A stretch of DNA of 64,000 nt from Thermoguttaceae bacterium (lineage in GTDB: Bacteria > Planctomycetota > Planctomycetia > Pirellulales > Thermoguttaceae), in assembly GCA_017937485.1 (NCBI GenBank), contig JAGBDN010000069.1, positions 1 through 64,000 of the forward strand. Reading direction: 5' to 3'. Both the position numbers and the translations under genes were made by a program. Under the pieces are notes generated by a model, which ran no database searches, had not been told where the DNA came from, and saw only the letters and a list, made by a program, of their open reading frames with translations. Of this stretch, positions 17,728 through 26,181 are shown in pieces; the first letter of the stretch is position 1; each line of letters starts with the position of its first letter.

Positions 17728-18879
17728 ATGGCGACGGTATCCTTTTTTTGTACGCGGTGTCGGCGGTTGACGACCTTTCCGGCGTCGCGACGCGGGGCGA
17801 TCGTTTACTGTCCGCGTTGTCAACAAGCGTTGATTGTGCCGGATATTCCGACGTCCGGAGACGATGGGGAAGACGCGGGGAATAGCGAAGACGGGCGAGA
17901 CGGCGCGTTCGCGGCGACCGCGTTGGAAGGCGAAACGGGGCAAGACAAAGGCGCGCCGTTAAACGACGAAAGACGGGGAGAAAACGCGGAACGCGAGGAG
18001 ACGCCGCGTCGAGTCGGCGCGACGATCGCGTCGCATTTGACGCCGGGAAAAGAACGACCGGAAAATTGGCGTCGCGTCGAGGCGGGAGACGCGAACGCTT
18101 GGAGCGGAACGAACGGCGAACTTGACGACGCGTCGCTCTTGACGCGAACGGAGGTCTCGGACGCCGAATTTTTGCGCCGACTTCGCGCGGACGCCGCGCC
18201 GCAACGCGTTGCGAAACCGTTGGTTGCGCCTCCCGTTTTAACGTCGCCGACGGAGACGCGAGAGAGCGCGGACGTTTGGAAAATTCCGAAATTCGTTTGG
18301 GGCGCGGTCGGCGTCGCGACGTTGGGAAGCGCGTTGGTCGTCGGCGCGTTTTGGAGCGGGAACGCAAAAAACGACGTCGCAAACGGTGTGAAACAACAAG
18401 TTGTGGGAGAAACGGTTTTTGCCGAAGGGGCGTTGACTTACCGAACGGCGAACGGGGCGAACGCTCCGGACGACGGCGCTTTCGTCTTTTTATTTCCGAA
18501 CGCGGAACGCTTTGGCGCGCCGATCGCGTTGGGCGACGTGTCTCCGCAACGTCCGAATCCGCCGGGATTTGAGAACGTCGTCGCCGAATTGGAAGCGCGC
18601 GGCGCTCGGTTCGCGGTCGCGGATTTTGAAGGCCGTTTCGCGTTCGACGATCTCGAGCCGGGCGAATACCGCGTTCTGATTGTTTCGCGGCGCGTCGGCG
18701 ACGATTGGAGCAAGGCTAACGTCGCGGCGTTAAAAGAGATAGAACAGTTCGTCGTCAGTCCGCGACTCCTCTTGGGGCAAAGCCGTTTCTTCTGGACGAC
18801 GCGCCGTTTCGACCGCGCCGCCGCGACGTTGGAAAAATCGTTGGGGAAAGCGGGCGCGCCTTTTTCGAACGTCGAATAA
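17728..18879 (+). CDS. zinc-ribbon membrane protein with beta-sandwich-like C-terminus
   Basis: 383 residues. An N-terminal zinc ribbon is formed by C8-x2-C11 and C28-x2-C31. A long acidic, charged linker follows, then a single membrane segment near residues 190-207 (VWGAVGVATLGSALVVGAFW). The C-terminal part ends in a domain with GRFAFDDLEPGEYRVLIVSRR, the pattern of carboxypeptidase regulatory-like or prealbumin-like domains common in planctomycete small secreted proteins. The layout implies a cytoplasmic ribbon and an extracytoplasmic beta domain. GGAG lies 14 bases before the ATG. Function unknown; the 53867 gene has a similar ribbon-plus-membrane plan. Confidence 0.85.
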   Translation: MATVSFFCTRCRRLTTFPASRRGAIVYCPRCQQALIVPDIPTSGDDGEDAGNSEDGRDGAFAATALEGETGQDKGAPLNDERRGENAEREETPRRVGATIASHLTPGKERPENWRRVEAGDANAWSGTNGELDDASLLTRTEVSDAEFLRRLRADAAPQRVAKPLVAPPVLTSPTETRESADVWKIPKFVWGAVGVATLGSALVVGAFWSGNAKNDVANGVKQQVVGETVFAEGALTYRTANGANAPDDGAFVFLFPNAERFGAPIALGDVSPQRPNPPGFENVVAELEARGARFAVADFEGRFAFDDLEPGEYRVLIVSRRVGDDWSKANVAALKEIEQFVVSPRLLLGQSRFFWTTRRFDRAAATLEKSLGKAGAPFSNVE

Positions 18880-18884
18880 CGTCG

Positions 18885-18913
18885 TTGCGATTTGTTGTAA
18901 TGTGTTGTAAAAT
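18885..18913 (+). promoter_or_regulatory. promoter for the sialidase-like gene
   Basis: TTGCGA at 18885-18890, a 17-base spacer and TAAAAT at 18908-18913, about 120 bases before the start at 19032. The -10 matches the TAAAAT form seen before other genes here. Confidence 0.55.
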
Positions 18914-19031
18914 AATTGATTCGCTAGCGTCGACAAGGCGTCGAATCAAACGGCGATCGCCGAGAAATTTTTCATTGTTTTTAATTTGCGAGTAAATAGC
19001 GAACGTTTGTAACGTTTAAAAGGAGAATAAA

Positions 19032-20318
19032 ATGGCTTGGGATAACGGCGAAGGTCGAACGCTCGAACGGGAAAAACGTCGGTTTTTAACTTGCGCGAAA
19101 AAACGAGTTGCGTTTTTAACGGCGGTCGCGGCGTCGACGGCGACGGCGCTTGGAATGTTTTGCGGCGCGGCGTCGCAAATCTGGGCGCAAGACGCGGCGC
19201 CGACGCTCGACATTTCGCAAGACGTTGAAAGACAAACGGTTGTCGCCGCCGGAACGCCCGATCTTTACCAAGGGCATCCGTATTCCGTTTTGAATCCGGA
19301 CGGTTCGATTCTGCTCGTTTGGTGCGTCAATCACGGCGGCCCGGCGGGCCCTATCGCTCGAAGTCGCGACGGCGGCAAGACTTGGGAACGCCTCGACGAC
19401 CGCGCTCCGGAGGGATATAAGAAGCATATCAACTGCCCGAGTATTTACCGTCTCGTCGACAAAAACGGCAAGGCTTGGCATTGGATTTTCTCCGCGCAGC
19501 CGTTGATGCCGCGCATCGTAAGCGCCGACGGAGGCGAGAGTTGGGAGGAAAAAGAACCGCTCGGTTTTAAGAACGTGATGGCGTTTAGCTCGATCGTTCC
19601 GGCGAATCCCGGCGTCGAGGACGGGCGTTATCTCGGTTTCTTTCACCGACGGCGCGCGGCGGACGGAACGCTCCTCAACAAAGAGCCGAAAGTCGCCGGA
19701 CGACTCGAGGTCGCCGTTTCTGTAACTGACGACGCGGGCTTTACTTGGAGCGAACCGCGAACGATCGCCGACGTTCCGGGGAAAGAGCTTTGCGAGCCGT
19801 TCGCGTTTTGGTCGCCGGATAAAAAGGAAATCTGTTGCCTGATGCGCGAAAACACGCATAAAGGTCGAAGTTGTATGACGTTCAGCGCCGACGGCGGCGA
19901 AACTTGGTCGACGCCGACCGACACAAGTTGGGAACTGACCGGCGACCGGCATATCGGCGCTTACGTCGACGACGAACGCCTCTTTATCTGCTTTCGCGAC
20001 CAAGCGTTAGGGAGCGAGGAAAGGGGGAATTTCGTCGGTTGGGTCGGAAGTTACGACGACTTGAAGCAAGCGAAACCGGGCGATTACCGCGTCAAGTTGT
20101 TGCATTCGTTCGCGAAGCCTTGGCGCGGCGATTGCGGTTATCCGGGCGTTTCGCGGCTCGACGACGGGACGATCGTCGCGATCACTTACGTCAAATATCG
20201 GGACGACGAGAACAAGCATTCCGTTGTCGCGACGCGCTTTACGGTCGAGGAACTTGACAAAATGGCGGAGGCAATCGCGGCGGAAAAAGCCGTCGAGGAG
20301 GAAAAAACGGAAAAGTAA
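19032..20318 (+). CDS. secreted sialidase-like (BNR/Asp-box) protein
   Basis: 428 residues. A hydrophobic export segment spans about residues 25-52 (ending SQIWAQ). Asp-box repeats are seen as SRDGGKTW, SADGGESW and SADGGETW, with a fourth, looser one at DDAGFTW, which gives the six-bladed propeller of exo-sialidases and related glycosidases. An arginine and aspartates are present in the right general places, but I cannot confirm the full catalytic set, so substrate specificity is open. It may cleave terminal sugars of host or algal glycans. The ATG is preceded by AAAAGGAGA at good spacing. A highly charged tail (KAVEEEKTEK) ends the protein. Confidence 0.85.
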   Translation: MAWDNGEGRTLEREKRRFLTCAKKRVAFLTAVAASTATALGMFCGAASQIWAQDAAPTLDISQDVERQTVVAAGTPDLYQGHPYSVLNPDGSILLVWCVNHGGPAGPIARSRDGGKTWERLDDRAPEGYKKHINCPSIYRLVDKNGKAWHWIFSAQPLMPRIVSADGGESWEEKEPLGFKNVMAFSSIVPANPGVEDGRYLGFFHRRRAADGTLLNKEPKVAGRLEVAVSVTDDAGFTWSEPRTIADVPGKELCEPFAFWSPDKKEICCLMRENTHKGRSCMTFSADGGETWSTPTDTSWELTGDRHIGAYVDDERLFICFRDQALGSEERGNFVGWVGSYDDLKQAKPGDYRVKLLHSFAKPWRGDCGYPGVSRLDDGTIVAITYVKYRDDENKHSVVATRFTVEELDKMAEAIAAEKAVEEEKTEK

Positions 20319-20369
20319 AAACGACGCGGCGTCGTTGTTGCGCCGTTTGCTGTTAACCGCTGAAAATCG

Positions 20370-20392
20370 AACGACTAACGGCGTCGTTTTTT
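20370..20392 (+). terminator. intrinsic terminator after the sialidase-like gene
   Basis: AACGAC at 20370-20375 pairs with GTCGTT at 20383-20388, followed by a run of T to 20392. Confidence 0.7.
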
Positions 20393-20411
20393 AGCGCGAA
20401 ACTCCGGAACG

Positions 20412-20452
20412 CGCTAAGACTCTCGTCCGGAAACGTCGGCGACGCGTCCTGG
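20412..20452. repeat. 41-bp hairpin-forming repeat, left copy
   Basis: Aligns without gaps to 21091-21131 with about 31 of 41 positions identical by eye. It sits inside a dyad: CTCGTCCGGA at 20422-20431 against TCCTGGACGAG at 20447-20457, pairing over 10 bases with one bulge. The right copy overlaps the last codons of hydE, so this copy looks like a decayed duplicate of the end of hydE. Confidence 0.65.
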
Positions 20453-20601
20453 ACGAGAATTATTTTGTAATTGCGGCGTAAATTAAAGGATTGTATTGGT
20501 TTTGAGGGGAAAAGCGGAGAAACGTCTTTTCGTCCCGAGACAAAAATCGCGTTTAAAAATTAGCTTAAAAGTTTGGCTTAAATTGGCGAAAGGGAATAAC
20601 A

Positions 20602-21015
20602 ATGAATTTTACCAATTTAACGTATAAAGACGTCGATATTATTCTCGGCTTCAATTTAACCTTTTGTATTGGGCCTCCCTATTGGTCGCGAAAGTCCGGT
20701 CTCTCTTCTAAAAAAAGAGCGCGAATGGATAGGACGGCGGCGTATCTAATTAAAAGGTTTATCGTACCTTTGCGGAAGTATAAATTATCGTCGCCAACGA
20801 ACGCGCGGGCGTCGGCGAGCGCTTTGGATTGTACGTACAATATCTATTTATCGAAAAAGCGGATAAAACTCATTGCCGAAGTTTTACAAATTGGCGTTGA
20901 GATAAGTAAAGAAGACAATTATTACGACCTACAGGTAATTACCGGCTATGAAATTAACGAAATCAAAGAATTTTTTGAAAAGTTCAAGTCAACGATAAAT
21001 AAAGGTCGTTTGTAG
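20602..21015 (+). CDS. A+T-rich orphan protein of unknown function
   Basis: 137 residues, no recognised domain. It is charged and rich in Ile, Lys and Tyr, with a C-terminal helix of alternating charge (YEINEIKEFFEKFKSTINK). AAAGGG stands 8 bases before the ATG. Base composition and codons (ATT, TTA, AAA, AAT) are clearly more A+T-rich than in every neighbour, and the gene lies between two related 41-bp repeats. Together this suggests recent arrival by transfer. It could also be a spurious ORF in a remnant element, but the clean ribosome site argues for a real gene. Confidence 0.6.
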   Translation: MNFTNLTYKDVDIILGFNLTFCIGPPYWSRKSGLSSKKRARMDRTAAYLIKRFIVPLRKYKLSSPTNARASASALDCTYNIYLSKKRIKLIAEVLQIGVEISKEDNYYDLQVITGYEINEIKEFFEKFKSTINKGRL

Positions 21016-21090
21016 GGCGCGTCGAGGCGTTGCAAAATTCGCCTTGCGCAACCGTTGTAAAAGCAGCGCTTACAAAGAGGGCGTAAGAAT

Positions 21091-21131
21091 CGCTAACGTT
21101 CTCGTCTAGGAACGCCGGCGACGCGCTCTAG
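21091..21131. repeat. 41-bp hairpin-forming repeat, right copy
   Basis: Counterpart of the copy at 20412-20452, overlapping the last codons and stop of hydE. Short dyad ends TCTAG (21105-21109) and CTAGA (21128-21132) keep the hairpin potential although the bases differ from the left copy, as in compensatory change. Confidence 0.6.
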
Positions 21132-22265
21132 AAAACGCTTCGACGAGCCCGGCCCGACGCCCGGAAAGCGTCCGATTTCGTCGATTTGCCGCAACGCCGT
21201 TTCCAGCGTCGTTTCCGCGTCCTCGAACGTCGCCGCTTTATTCGGGTAAATCTCGTAAAGTCGGCGATATTTGGTCGGCGTAATGTTCGGCATAACAACG
21301 TTTGCGCCGCGAGAAAGCGCGCTTTTGCGTCCGCCGCTTCCGTCGAGCGTCGCGACCGACGTAACGCTCGGAATGTTGGCGTCCGGGCAAAGAATCCGCG
21401 ACAGCGCGATCGCTTTAAACGCGACGTCGTTCGTATTCGGAACTTGATCGCTCGACGTTGGGTAACGGAACGTAAAGCGCGACGCGTCGGCGTTTTCCGA
21501 TTTGAACGGCGAAAGAGCGGAAGCGATCGGCGCCGTTTGCCAATAACCGTCGCGAATTTCGAGCGCTCCTAACGGCGTTCCCGAGTGCGGCAGGAAGGGC
21601 CCGGAGCCGATCATATCGAGGTCGAGTTCGCGAAAGAGCGCCAAGTCGCGCGCCAAGTCGTCGAACGTTTGGCCGGGAATCCCGATCATAACGCCGCTTC
21701 CGACTTCGTAACCGATTTCGCGCAAACGCTTTAAGAAATCGATTCGTTCCGTTAAACCGGAACCGTCGACGCTCGGGTGAAGCGCCGCGTAAAGCGACGG
21801 ATTCGACGTTTCAAAGCGCGCCAAATACCGTCTCGCGCCCGCTTCTTGCCAACGGACGAGTTCGGAATCCGTTCGTTCGCCGAGACTTAGCGTTACTATC
21901 AAGCCGAAGTCGTCGCGAATCGCTCGAACCGTTTCGGCGACGAAGCCCGCGTCGAGCGTTCGATCTTCGCCCGCTTGCAACACGAGCGTCGCGAGGCCGT
22001 TTTTTTTCGCAAACTTCGCGCATTCGAGGATTTCCTCTTGCGTCATTCGGTAGCGTTCGACGCGTCGCTCCGCTCGAACGCCGCAATATAAACAGTGGCG
22101 AGAACAGCGGTTGGAAATTTCGACGAGTCCGCGGAGTCGAACGGCGTCGGCGACGCGTTCGTGTCGAATTTGGTCGGCGGCGTCCCAAAGCGTTTGGAGG
22201 CGCTCCGCGTTCGTTTCGCGGAGCCAAGCGGCGATTTCCGGCGTCGAGAGGTTCGAGTCGAGCAT
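21093..22265 (-). CDS. hydE: [FeFe]-hydrogenase maturation radical SAM enzyme HydE
   Basis: 390 residues. The radical SAM cluster motif is C54-x3-C58-x2-C61 in VEISNRCSRHCLYCGVR. HydE-typical stretches follow: LVLQAGED, TLSLGER, RRYLARFETSNPSLYAALHP, IGIPGQT, IGSGPFLPHSGTPL, and a C-terminal NIMP-like VVMPNITPTKYR. HydE builds the dithiolate-bridged diiron precursor of the hydrogenase H-cluster together with HydF and HydG. Neither those nor a hydrogenase gene is in the window, so the set is dispersed. Its presence argues for anaerobic hydrogen metabolism. Biotin synthase-like and PylB enzymes are relatives, but the motif set fits HydE best. Confidence 0.88.
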   Translation of the reverse strand: MLDSNLSTPEIAAWLRETNAERLQTLWDAADQIRHERVADAVRLRGLVEISNRCSRHCLYCGVRAERRVERYRMTQEEILECAKFAKKNGLATLVLQAGEDRTLDAGFVAETVRAIRDDFGLIVTLSLGERTDSELVRWQEAGARRYLARFETSNPSLYAALHPSVDGSGLTERIDFLKRLREIGYEVGSGVMIGIPGQTFDDLARDLALFRELDLDMIGSGPFLPHSGTPLGALEIRDGYWQTAPIASALSPFKSENADASRFTFRYPTSSDQVPNTNDVAFKAIALSRILCPDANIPSVTSVATLDGSGGRKSALSRGANVVMPNITPTKYRRLYEIYPNKAATFEDAETTLETALRQIDEIGRFPGVGPGSSKRFLERVAGVPRRER

Positions 22266-22410
22266 CGGTCTTTGCTAAACGTTGCTGTTAAAAGTGTTGA
22301 AGCGTTCGAGAACCGCGGCTTTCGGCCTCGATGTATTACGAGTCCCGCGTCCTTATTCCTTAATGATAACGCGTCGGCGAATTTTGGCAAGAATCGGAGC
22401 GCGTCGGACG

Positions 22411-22438
22411 TTGCGTTTTTGCGAAAATCTGTTAAAAT
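22411..22438 (+). promoter_or_regulatory. promoter for the LysE-type exporter
   Basis: TTGCGT at 22411-22416, 16-base spacer, TAAAAT at 22433-22438; about 109 bases before the ATG at 22547. Confidence 0.5.
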
Positions 22439-22546
22439 AACGGAGGTTTTTACGCGACGTTTGCGACCGCCGCCGAACGTCAAACGCTCGAACGATTCCT
22501 GCGTCGCGTTAACGCCTTAAAACAAAAGAAATAAGGAGAACGATAA

Positions 22547-23236
22547 ATGGCGGTCGAGGCGACGACGGCGCTTGCCGGCGCGATAGCGATGGGCGCGGGA
22601 TTGGGCTTTTTCGGAGCGGTTTCGCCGGGCCCGCTTCAAACGATTATCGTTTCGGAAACGCTGGCGAACGGGGCGCGTTCCGCTTGGCGAGCGGCGTTCG
22701 CGCCGGTTTGCACCGACCCTTTCGCGTTGGCGTTGGCGTTGTTTGTCGTTTCGAATATTACCGACGGCGCGTTGGCCTGCGTCGCGTTCGCGGGAGCGGC
22801 GTTGCTCTTTCGCATCGCTTGGGCCGAGTTCCGAACGACGGAGGCCGATTTCGATTTTAGCCAAAAACCGCGTCGGCCCTTTTACTTGATCGTCGCGCTT
22901 AACTTCTTGAATCCCAATCTTTGGATATACTCTTTTACCGTCAACGCGCTGAACGTTTCCGCTTTTCAACGCGATAGCGGTTGGGGCGTCGCGGCGACGT
23001 ATTTAATCGCTTTTTTTGTTTCGATAACGCTTTGCAATCTTGCGATCGTTTTTCTCGTCGCCGGTTTGAAGACGTTTTTTAACGCGCGTTGGTTGGTTTT
23101 CGTCAACCGCGCGTTGAGCGTTTTCTTAACGGTCGTCGCGTTGCGCTTCGTTTGGTTGGGATGCGAAAAACTCGGATTTATCGAATCGGCGGCGACCGAA
23201 ACGGCGCGGTTGGCGCTCGCGCTTTGCGGCGGCTGA
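22547..23236 (+). CDS. LysE/RhtB-type amino acid exporter
   Basis: 229 residues with about six hydrophobic segments. The N-terminal signature GAGLGFFGAVSPGPLQTII holds the conserved PGP of LysE-type translocators, and NFLNPNLWIYSF in the middle matches the NPK-like family motif with K replaced by L. It probably exports an amino acid or derivative across the inner membrane. AAGGAGA lies about 10 bases before the ATG. Substrate cannot be predicted. Confidence 0.85.
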   Translation: MAVEATTALAGAIAMGAGLGFFGAVSPGPLQTIIVSETLANGARSAWRAAFAPVCTDPFALALALFVVSNITDGALACVAFAGAALLFRIAWAEFRTTEADFDFSQKPRRPFYLIVALNFLNPNLWIYSFTVNALNVSAFQRDSGWGVAATYLIAFFVSITLCNLAIVFLVAGLKTFFNARWLVFVNRALSVFLTVVALRFVWLGCEKLGFIESAATETARLALALCGG

Positions 23237-23580
23237 ACGACGCGTTCTTTCCGAACGTCGTCCTTATTAATATAAGGGCAATAGGGGCTAAGGGCAATAG
23301 GGGCGAATACGCGCTAAACAAACGAAGGTTAAGGGGCGGAAATGCGCGTCGGACGAGCGCGGGACGATTGACGACGTTAAAATAAAGGAATTTTTACGAT
23401 TTTACTGAAATTGCCGAAAGTTGTTAAAATTCTTAAACGGTTTTGCCGATAATTTCGATAGAAGCGCCTTTCGTATCGCGAGCTTTTTCGAGAACGCGGC
23501 GCGTCGCCGCGCGGAAGCGCGTTCATTTGATTGACAATCGTCGGCGCTATATTGTGTCGATTTTGGAAAGGAAGCTCGTC
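23237..23580. other. intergenic region before the DUF11 lipoprotein
   Basis: No gene seen. It contains ATTAATATAAGGG (about 23267-23279), two GGGCAATAGGGG-like runs, and TTGACA at 23531-23536 followed by TATATT at 23548-23553, whose 11-base spacing is too short for a standard promoter, and GTTAAAAT at 23423-23430. Confidence 0.45.
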
Positions 23581-25629
23581 ATGAAGTTCTTTAACGGTAA
23601 GCGTTTCGAAAGCGACGCGACCCGCCGAAGCGTCGGCGATTGGTCGGCTCGACTCGCGGCGGCGACGTTGGTTTGCCCGTTGATTTTTTGCTCTTGCCAG
23701 TCGACCGATTCGCAAGGCGCCGGCTCGAATCCTTACGCGCAAAACGAGAACCCTTACGCGAAATACGACCCGAAAACGCCGGAAGAAGAGGCGTATTACC
23801 GCGACGTTTATTCCGGCGAATGGCGCGAACAAACGAACGTTTTCGGAACCGGCCCGTCGGTCGCTAAAAAAATCGGCTCGACGACTCCGCCGCCGCACTG
23901 GGAAACGCGACCGGAAGGCGCGAAAGACCTCGCCGAAATTCGTTACGAAGCGGCGCGACGCAACGCCGATCAAGCGCGTCGTTTAGGCGCGACGCAAAGC
24001 CCCGCGGCCCAACCGTTTGCGAACGCTCCGTTTGTTCCGGCCGCGACGCAAGCCGCGTACGGCGCTCCGGCGCAAACGTCGAGTTTCCAAGCGGCGGACG
24101 CGTATCCGACGCCGACGCCGCCCGCGACGCAAACGCTGGTTTATCCGCAAGCGCAGGCGCCGACGACCGTTTACGTTTCGCAAGTTCCGCAAACGCCGGA
24201 AGTTGCGCCGACGACCGTCGCTCCGCAAACGCCCGCGCCGTCGAGTTACGCGCCGGCTCCGACTCAAACCGTCGCGCCGCAAACGGCGGAAACGCCGGCT
24301 CCGAGCGCCGCTCCCGCCGCGCAACCGACGCAAAGCGTTTATCCGCAAGCGCCTTATCAAGGGGCGAGCGTCGACCGTTTCGCCGGTTGGATCGTTCGCG
24401 GACAAATGCAAGACGACGAAACCGAAGGAACGGAAAACGTTGAAGCGAAAGAAGTTGCGGACGTTGAATCCGCCGCCTCGGAAGAACCGAAAAAAGCCGC
24501 CGTTCCGGAAATTAAACCGGTCGTCGAGTTGAAAGCGGAAAACGTCAAAACGACGCGCGTCGCTCCGAACGCCGTCGCTCCGGCCCCGGCTCCCTCGAAT
24601 CGAATCGGCGGCCAAGTCCTGCCGTTGCAAGTGGATCCGTCGATCGCCGCGCCTTATGCGAACGTCAATCGCCCGACTTCGCGTCCGCTCGACGCCGACG
24701 CTCCGAACGCGCCGCGCTCCGAATTCGGCGAATACGTCGTTACCGGCGGCGACTCGAAGGGGCCGATGTATTCTCGCGAAGACTGGTCGGTCGAAAACCT
24801 CGACAAAGAAGACTCCGTCGCGCACTTCGACACGGTCGACGGTCGCATTTTGTCCGAGCCGACGAACCGTTTGTTCCTGTACAGCCCGCGTTTCGGCGCC
24901 GCGCGTCAAGTGGTCGGCCCGATTTCCGGCGAAAGCCGCGTGATGTTGGAAAGCGCGAATACGACGACGCAAGCCGTTCAAAAAGAAGGGGTTCAAGCGG
25001 TCGACGCTCGAACCGCCGAAACGAAACCGCTTGGCGCTTCGCAAAACGCGGGCGTCGCGAGCGCGGAATCGCTGGCGGCTCCGACGATCGGAACGTCGCG
25101 CGTTATGTTGATGGAAGCGGACGCGCAACTCCGCCTGCACGCGTTGCTTACGTCGGCGACGGTCGACGATTTGGCGACGAACGACGCTTCGCTGATGCTT
25201 CAAGGCGCGTTGGCGGCGCAAGGTTGGAGCGGCGAGCAAAAGGTCGCGGTCGCGCTCGATACGGTGAACGCGTTTTCGAATACTTATCTCGAAGGCGCGG
25301 GAACGATTTACTCGGTCAAAGACGATACGAAAACCTCGAAACTGCGGGTAATTAAGATCGCGAACAAAGACGCGGCGCGTCCGGGCGAACTGGTCGAATT
25401 CACCCTGCGTTTTGAAAATATCGGCGACGAACCGATCGGGAACGTAACGATTCTCGACAACTTGTCGGCCCGCCTCGCTTACGTCGACAACACCGCGAAA
25501 TCGTCGGTTCCGGCTGAGTTCCTCGCGGAGCTGAACGAGCAAGGTTCGCTGAATTTGCGTTGGGAAATTACCGAACCGCTTGAACCGAAAGAGTTTGGCG
25601 TCGTTCGCTTCATCTGCAAAGTGCGTTGA
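23581..25629 (+). CDS. probable outer-membrane lipoprotein with Pro/Gln/Ala linker and DUF11 domain
   Basis: 682 residues. The ATG at 23581 follows GGAAAGGA. Signal segment about residues 18-36 ends LIFCSCQS, compatible with but not a textbook lipobox. Residues about 120-250 are low complexity, dominated by Pro, Ala, Gln and Thr. A conserved region follows (SRVMLESANTTTQ and a second SRVMLMEAD). The C-terminal 95 residues match DUF11: KDAARPGELVEFTLRFENIG, then TILDNLSARLAYVD. DUF11 domains sit in large surface proteins and are thought structural. It may cotranscribe with csoR 56 bases downstream. Role is probably envelope architecture. Confidence 0.85.
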   Translation: MKFFNGKRFESDATRRSVGDWSARLAAATLVCPLIFCSCQSTDSQGAGSNPYAQNENPYAKYDPKTPEEEAYYRDVYSGEWREQTNVFGTGPSVAKKIGSTTPPPHWETRPEGAKDLAEIRYEAARRNADQARRLGATQSPAAQPFANAPFVPAATQAAYGAPAQTSSFQAADAYPTPTPPATQTLVYPQAQAPTTVYVSQVPQTPEVAPTTVAPQTPAPSSYAPAPTQTVAPQTAETPAPSAAPAAQPTQSVYPQAPYQGASVDRFAGWIVRGQMQDDETEGTENVEAKEVADVESAASEEPKKAAVPEIKPVVELKAENVKTTRVAPNAVAPAPAPSNRIGGQVLPLQVDPSIAAPYANVNRPTSRPLDADAPNAPRSEFGEYVVTGGDSKGPMYSREDWSVENLDKEDSVAHFDTVDGRILSEPTNRLFLYSPRFGAARQVVGPISGESRVMLESANTTTQAVQKEGVQAVDARTAETKPLGASQNAGVASAESLAAPTIGTSRVMLMEADAQLRLHALLTSATVDDLATNDASLMLQGALAAQGWSGEQKVAVALDTVNAFSNTYLEGAGTIYSVKDDTKTSKLRVIKIANKDAARPGELVEFTLRFENIGDEPIGNVTILDNLSARLAYVDNTAKSSVPAEFLAELNEQGSLNLRWEITEPLEPKEFGVVRFICKVR

Positions 25630-25685
25630 TTTTAAGCGCGCGAAAACAACTCGCGATTTAACCTTAAAGCAAGGGAGACGGCGAC

Positions 25686-25961
25686 TTGAGACGTTGTATG
25701 GACGCCGAGAATCTGCATCGGCGAATGAAAAAAATCGTCGGGCAAACGCAAGCGATCGATCGAATGATCGACGAGAACGTTCCTTGCGAAGATGTGTTGA
25801 CGCAAATCAACGCGGCGAAAGCGGCGCTGAACAAAGTGGGAATGCTGATTTTGAAGGGGCATATTCACTGTTGCGTGCGAGACGGTTTGGAACACGGCGA
25901 CGCCGAAAAGACGATCGAACGATTCGCGAAAGCGGTCGAACGATTCGCAAATATGCAGTAA
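25686..25961 (+). CDS. csoR: CsoR-family copper-sensing repressor
   Basis: 91 residues, the normal size. The Cu(I)-binding triad of CsoR is in place: C34 (VPCEDV), H59 and C63 (GHIHCCV), with the usual QINAAKAALNKVG helix between. CsoR tetramers bind GC-rich dyads and release them when Cu(I) binds. I use the TTG at 25686 because GGGAGA is 7 bases upstream; the ATG at 25698 would leave a 19-base gap. Its gene is closed by a strong terminator, and the metal ATPase after it has its own promoter containing the expected operator. Confidence 0.92.
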   Translation: MRRCMDAENLHRRMKKIVGQTQAIDRMIDENVPCEDVLTQINAAKAALNKVGMLILKGHIHCCVRDGLEHGDAEKTIERFAKAVERFANMQ

Positions 25962-26063
25962 ATCTTGAAACTGCAAAGATTAAAGATGTGCTAAAATGAC
26001 GAATCGACGCCGTCGCAACGTTAAAATTGCGCCCATAATTACGAGTTTCTAAACGAAACATTG

Positions 26064-26094
26064 AAAGAGCGGTCGAAAGATCGCTCTTTTTTTT
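26064..26094 (+). terminator. intrinsic terminator after csoR
   Basis: AAAGAGCGGTC (26064-26074), GAAA tetraloop, GATCGCTCTTT (26079-26089) and an unbroken T run to 26094. It separates csoR from the ATPase transcript. Confidence 0.93.
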
Positions 26095-26103
26095 ATCGCC
26101 CTC

Positions 26104-26160
26104 TTGACGTCGGTACCCGACGGGGTATACTGTATAACCATATACCGGTATGGGTACCGT
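26104..26160 (+). promoter_or_regulatory. CsoR-controlled promoter/operator of the metal ATPase
   Basis: TTGACG at 26104-26109, 16-base spacer, TATACT at 26126-26131. TACCC-GACG-GGGTA (26114-26127) sits between and over the promoter boxes. An outer perfect dyad, CGGTACCC (26111-26118) and GGGTACCG (26152-26159), encloses a second imperfect TACC/GGGTA pair. Such G-tract dyads are the usual CsoR/RcnR operators. Assignment to CsoR is inference from position and pattern. Confidence 0.85.
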
Positions 26161-26181
26161 TTTTCTTTTTAGGAGAGGTCG

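Noticed and set aside
22055..22110. Possible tRNA-like GTTCGA segments
   Set aside because: They fall inside coding regions and no cloverleaf stems form around them.
23983..25542. 519-residue minus-strand frame opposite the DUF11 lipoprotein
   Set aside because: Arg-rich antisense shadow of a low-complexity coding region.
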